DNA of 64,000 nucleotides. Origin: Sordariomycetes sp. S80-01Y (Eukaryota; Ascomycota; Sordariomycetes). Below are positions 60,346 through 64,000 of this stretch, piece after piece. The position numbers were made by a program, and so were the translations under genes. Every line of letters starts with the position of its first letter. Position 1 is the first letter of the stretch. The stretch covers positions 186,001 through 250,000 of the forward strand of contig JAXQJY010000023.1 of the NCBI GenBank assembly GCA_037042185.1, in the 5' to 3' direction. The notes below the pieces were generated by a model that was not told the origin of the DNA, searched no databases, and was given only the letters and a program-made list of their open reading frames with translations.

Positions 60346-63300
60346 GGTGACGACCGTGTACTCCGAGACTAGCGGGACGGACGAGTGGCTTGGTATTGGG
60401 GAGTGTTGTTTTGTCGTTGCTCCGTTGACAGCTGAGATACGGCAGTCCGCAATATCAACGAGGTCTCGGATGGCCAACCCCAAGCCTTGGAGTCAGAATG
60501 CTTGTCGGATTGCAGTGAAGTCGATGGGCCGGGCATCGGGCGTCTCGCTGTTGAGGAGGAGGGTACGACCGCTTCCGCCAGTCACGAAGCTCTGCAAGGC
60601 TGCCTAGGTAATCGGTTGGGATGCTGGTAAGCTGACGATAACGCCTGTTTCTCGAGGCGGACGAAAAGCGCAACTGAAACCAGAGGCGACGCGCTTTCGA
60701 AGTTTGAGCAGAGCAGAGCAGGAGGAAAGGATGCGACGGTCCAGCGTACGCTTAAGGAGTGGGCGGGAATCAACAACGGGAGGGCCCAGCGTGCATTTGA
60801 ACATCGACAACTCAGCGGCAGGCAATCGACAGTCCCTGCTGCTCTTCAACGAGCAGGGCAGCTACTGCAAGCCAAGTAGCACGGGCCCGATTCCCGAGCG
60901 AAACCGCTGTCATCACCAGGACCCCATCGTCCATTGCTGTCCATACGCTACGCGCCGTTGTTTGACACATTTGTTGACGCTTGTCTTGGTCTGTCGCCGA
61001 AGCCGCCCAACGTCAAATCTCACTGCATGGAGTCAAAGCGCCACCGCCGAGTCTTCGTGGGGGCAGCGGTCTCAGTCATCTCTACAAATGTACTCAACCA
61101 GCAACGTTGCGTCACTTGGGACTCCAGCCAACGATGTGTTGGAGATATGGCGGGTTCCGCTTGTGCAGTTAAGGCCAGGCTGACTTGCTCTGCAGGGATC
61201 ACAAGCTTACGAAAACGCAAAGCAACTCCAGGCAGAGAGCAAACGCGGCATCCTATTTCAGCCGGGTCCGAGTCCACACGTCGGCCGGAGCAGCGAGCAG
61301 CGAGACGGAGGAGGAGCGCTGGTCAGAAGAGGGGGCGGGGACTGCGGGAACCCTGAAATCTGGAGGCTCTTCGTCGAGACAACCCAACCCTACCCCACTT
61401 CACGCCAGGAGCCTTCTCAACCTCTCCGACGTCGACGGTTCACCCTCCTTGCACGCCAGATGAGTCAATCCTGTTGCTGTATGGAGCACATGCAAGTCTC
61501 GCTTCGCTTTCAGCTGGACCTGAGCCGCCTTTGAGATATGGTAGAGGATGGCTTGGTTCTGGAGGTTGCGCACGACACACCTCTGTCTGGGAGTCCTGGA
61601 ACCATCGGACCTACAATTGCGTTTGTTCTGCTGACTTCAAGATGTAGTTGGGCCCTGTTCGAGTAACATCTCGCGTCGTTCGTCGCTGACGTACTCGAAT
61701 GCATTAGCGACGGTCGACTTCTGGCCGCGGACCGGCATGTCACCTGCACCTTCACGCACCGATTGCTATACAAGCAAACTACGCTGGCAGAGCTTAAGAC
61801 AAGACGTTGGTGTTGGTATCGCACGGCGATTCGGACCCAGTTCGGCTCAAGCGAAGCTGGCGCTCCCCCAATGGCAGTCCTTGCAATCCGATCTGGAAAG
61901 AGTCGGCGTCGACACCCAGTCTTGCCAGACGACCATCGTTGCAACGCCATGTCTGACCATTCGTCGCCACTGTAGTAGGTGCATTGAAGATGCTTCGTAC
62001 TTTTCCAGCCACGTTCAGTCTTCGCGTGGAGCTCTTAGATCTCAACAACTTCCTAACAGAGCTGCATTTGGCTGCAGTGTGGACGCACACTCCAACACCC
62101 GACAGTAGAGACGAACGGGTAGAAGTGGATCTAACTTTGAAAACAGCAGAAGAGAACCTTAACGATTTCCTACTTTGGGTGAAGCCGATTTGCTTTGCAC
62201 CATTTGTGGGTATGCATGTGGCCAAGGCGGGTTGATCCATGCAAGCCGCCTAGCTCCCGTCACGGAAACAGCCAGCCTATGGATCTTGACATGCGCTTTT
62301 CGGGTCCGACGTGCTAAAATTCACTTTCTTCTGTCGAACATCGTTTCGTCTACCAGCAGCGATAGCCTTCCCGCTGCTGAGTAGCGGATCCACTTAGCTG
62401 ATGACTGTGCTTCTACTAGTACTAGTAGTCGTGCGCATGTCCTACGCAAGGACGATGATAACAGCCCGGGTACAAGGTTTCCTGAGAAATGAGAACTGAG
62501 AAACCATATGAATGCATCGAGATACTAGGGATCCTAGTCCACGATGAGCCTAGAAGCAGGTAATACCTTGTGCCTGTGCATTAGCCAACCCGCAAGCGCA
62601 GAGAAAAGCCCCTCTTGGGACCCATGGCAGCTACTGGTTGGCTTAGACCGTACGTAAGAGCCCCAATCTTGCATGTGGCCATAACCCGGATCGTGTACAC
62701 CTGCATCAGGGCCGAAGTTCGTGACTGCCATAGTTCAAGCAAGGGCACATGGATGTGCCATGCTCAGGAAGAACTCTGGCGTGGGTTGGTCGTGCCGTGT
62801 CTGGATCGGTTTCGGATTGTAGGGCTACGAGCTAGAGGGGAGGGGCTATGTGACAGATGCCTCAGGTATTTTTCCTACAGAGAAAAGTGTGATTAGCTGA
62901 AAACCAGATGTACGTCCACGTTGGATCTAAGCTAAAATCGACCACTGTTCTGCCACCGGTGAAGCTAATCTGAGTGGCCGGCTCTGTCTCGAACTTTCCA
63001 CCGTCAAGCTACTTTCGACTGAACCCAACGATTCATGGATGGGCTGCGACGCCTCATGCACATAGCGAACTCTGCCGATATCGCACGGCAGCACTCTGAG
63101 TCACCCAGACGCAGTATCAACCAGCCAGCGCCAGCCCGATCTCATGCTCGCCAGCGTATCGCGAAGGAGATCCCGCACGACGCCTAGCCTGCATGCACAT
63201 CACCTAAGCCAGCAACGTGCGGCGAAGATCGCGGTATCTGGGTTTGTATTTTGTGATATCGTATCCAGCGCCTGTGATTCGTGTCAAGCGCGTTCTGCCT

Positions 63301-63573
63301 CACGCGCATGTACATATTCTTGCCCGTTTCTGGCCCCGCCTGGCAGCCGCCTCTGCACAAGTGGCCTGCCGTCATCCTCGACGTGCGCCAATGGAGCAGA
63401 ACCCTTTTCTTAGATTTCCTGCGCCGCGGGCGATGGCCCTTCTCCATGTTGTGCGACATTGCAGTACGACCCGTCTAGCCGCCCATCCGCCTTCCGTCTC
63501 ATCAGCCCTGTTGTACATCATTGGCCGCGATACAGTCTATTATTCCTGATGCTGACATCGTCGGAGCGAGGGG
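60346..63573. other. 3.2-kb gene-poor interval
   Basis: Many short ORFs overlap in all frames (for example 61510-61950 and 61794-62240, minus), with no domains and no splice logic that joins them. A short ACTAGT-type repeat (TACTAGTACTAGTAGT) lies near 62412-62427. I found no transposon signature, tRNA or conserved element. Confidence 0.4.
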
Positions 63574-64000
63574 CTAATCCTCTGGCGCGCAGAGCACCCT
63601 CGCTTTCGTGATGACGTTCCTGAACTGCAGGTGGCCCCCACTCTCGTCGCCGTGCTTGATGACCCCCGGGAACGCCACGCAGCAAATCTCCCTTCCGCCG
63701 GCCAGCAGGCTGTCCTCGTCCTCGCCGCCGATGTCCTCCATGGTGTCCGTCTCGAAGGGGATGCGCTGGTGCGGCAGGATGGAGGGGAAGAAGACCTTGA
63801 GCACGGCCTTCTGCACGGCGAGGAGGCGGGCGAGCTCGATGGAGTTGTTGATCAGGACCCGCAGCCCGGAGTCGCGGGTTTCGCTCGTCGAGGTCGAGCT
63901 CGTCGCCGCGTTGGAAGAAGATGTGGTTATGCTGTCGAGGAGGCGATTTATTCGGCTCAGTACCTGGTTGGTGAAGGTGGATGTTGAGTCTGAGAGCCGC
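63574..64000 (-). CDS. C-terminal part of an unknown gene (runs off the right edge)
   Basis: The minus-strand frame is open from the window edge to a TAG at 63574 and encodes the last 141 residues. It begins in a Ser/Thr-rich linker (LLDSITTSSSNAATSS), continues with VLINNSIELARLLAVQK and VLKVFFPSILPHQR, and ends with ICCVAFPGVIKHGDES, QFRNVITKARVLCAPED. The end looks like a compact globular domain with conserved-looking Cys, Gly and His residues. I do not recognise the family; the beginning of the gene lies outside the window. GC-rich third positions support coding. Confidence 0.65.
   Translation of the reverse strand, partial: RLSDSTSTFTNQVLSRINRLLDSITTSSSNAATSSTSTSETRDSGLRVLINNSIELARLLAVQKAVLKVFFPSILPHQRIPFETDTMEDIGGEDEDSLLAGGREICCVAFPGVIKHGDESGGHLQFRNVITKARVLCAPED

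Overview
The window looks like nuclear DNA of a filamentous ascomycete (Pezizomycotina). Base composition is balanced to moderately GC-rich. Most multi-exon genes have short introns of about 45-65 nt, with GT...AG ends and frequent CTAAC/CTGAC-type branch points. Gene families include the LIM-binding regulator PtaB, cyclin C/Ssn8, a WDR48-type WD40 protein, fungal FTA2-like kinase folds and a nuclear-encoded TilS. A Sordariomycete is my guess only. I saw no rRNA, no convincing tRNA, no CRISPR and no recognisable transposon or virus-like element. All calls come from reading the sequence; no database search was possible.

Layout. 0.7-8.3 kb: ptaB (+), a small unknown gene (-) and a 7-TM protein (+). 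9.6-12.4 kb: a divergent pair made of an unknown basic protein (-) and an FTA2-like kinase-fold protein (+), set in gene-poor DNA. 13.8-20.1 kb: 6-phosphofructo-2-kinase/fructose-2,6-bisphosphatase, a secreted pepsin-type protease and a DUF829/TMEM53 protein, all on the minus strand. 21.4-34.2 kb: a three-KH RNA-binding protein (-), a tiny Cys-rich protein (-), a WDR48/Bun107-like protein (+), the mitochondrial SAM carrier (-), a small mitochondrial-type protein (-) and a conserved Ser-rich protein (-). 34.2-37.5 kb is essentially empty.

37.5-45.8 kb: three small proteins (81, 104 and 130 aa) sharing one plan: a Cys-containing, probably lipidated N-terminus, a basic/Tyr-rich middle and a Gly-rich tail. 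They are interspersed with an aldehyde dehydrogenase (-) and followed by an FMN-dependent 2-hydroxyacid oxidase (-) and a membrane-anchored alpha/beta hydrolase (+). 46.0-60.3 kb: SSN8 cyclin C (-) divergent from the Ca-regulated ATP-Mg/Pi carrier SAL1 (+), a single-pass membrane protein with SG-motif repeats (+), a TilS-type tRNA-Ile lysidine synthetase (-), a BTB protein with a large insertion (+) and a C2H2-like protein (-). 60.3-63.6 kb is gene-poor, and the right edge holds the 3' end of another gene (-).

Most genes are independent housekeeping loci, as usual in such genomes. PET8-type and SAL1-type carriers, the TilS protein and the small 31.6-kb gene all point to mitochondria. The candidates for something undescribed are the small lipidated Gly-rich protein cluster (37.5-42.3 kb), the divergent FTA2-like pair (9.6-12.4 kb), and a 65-codon in-frame extension behind the PFK-2 stop codon that either read-through or a stop-containing 66-nt intron could expose.
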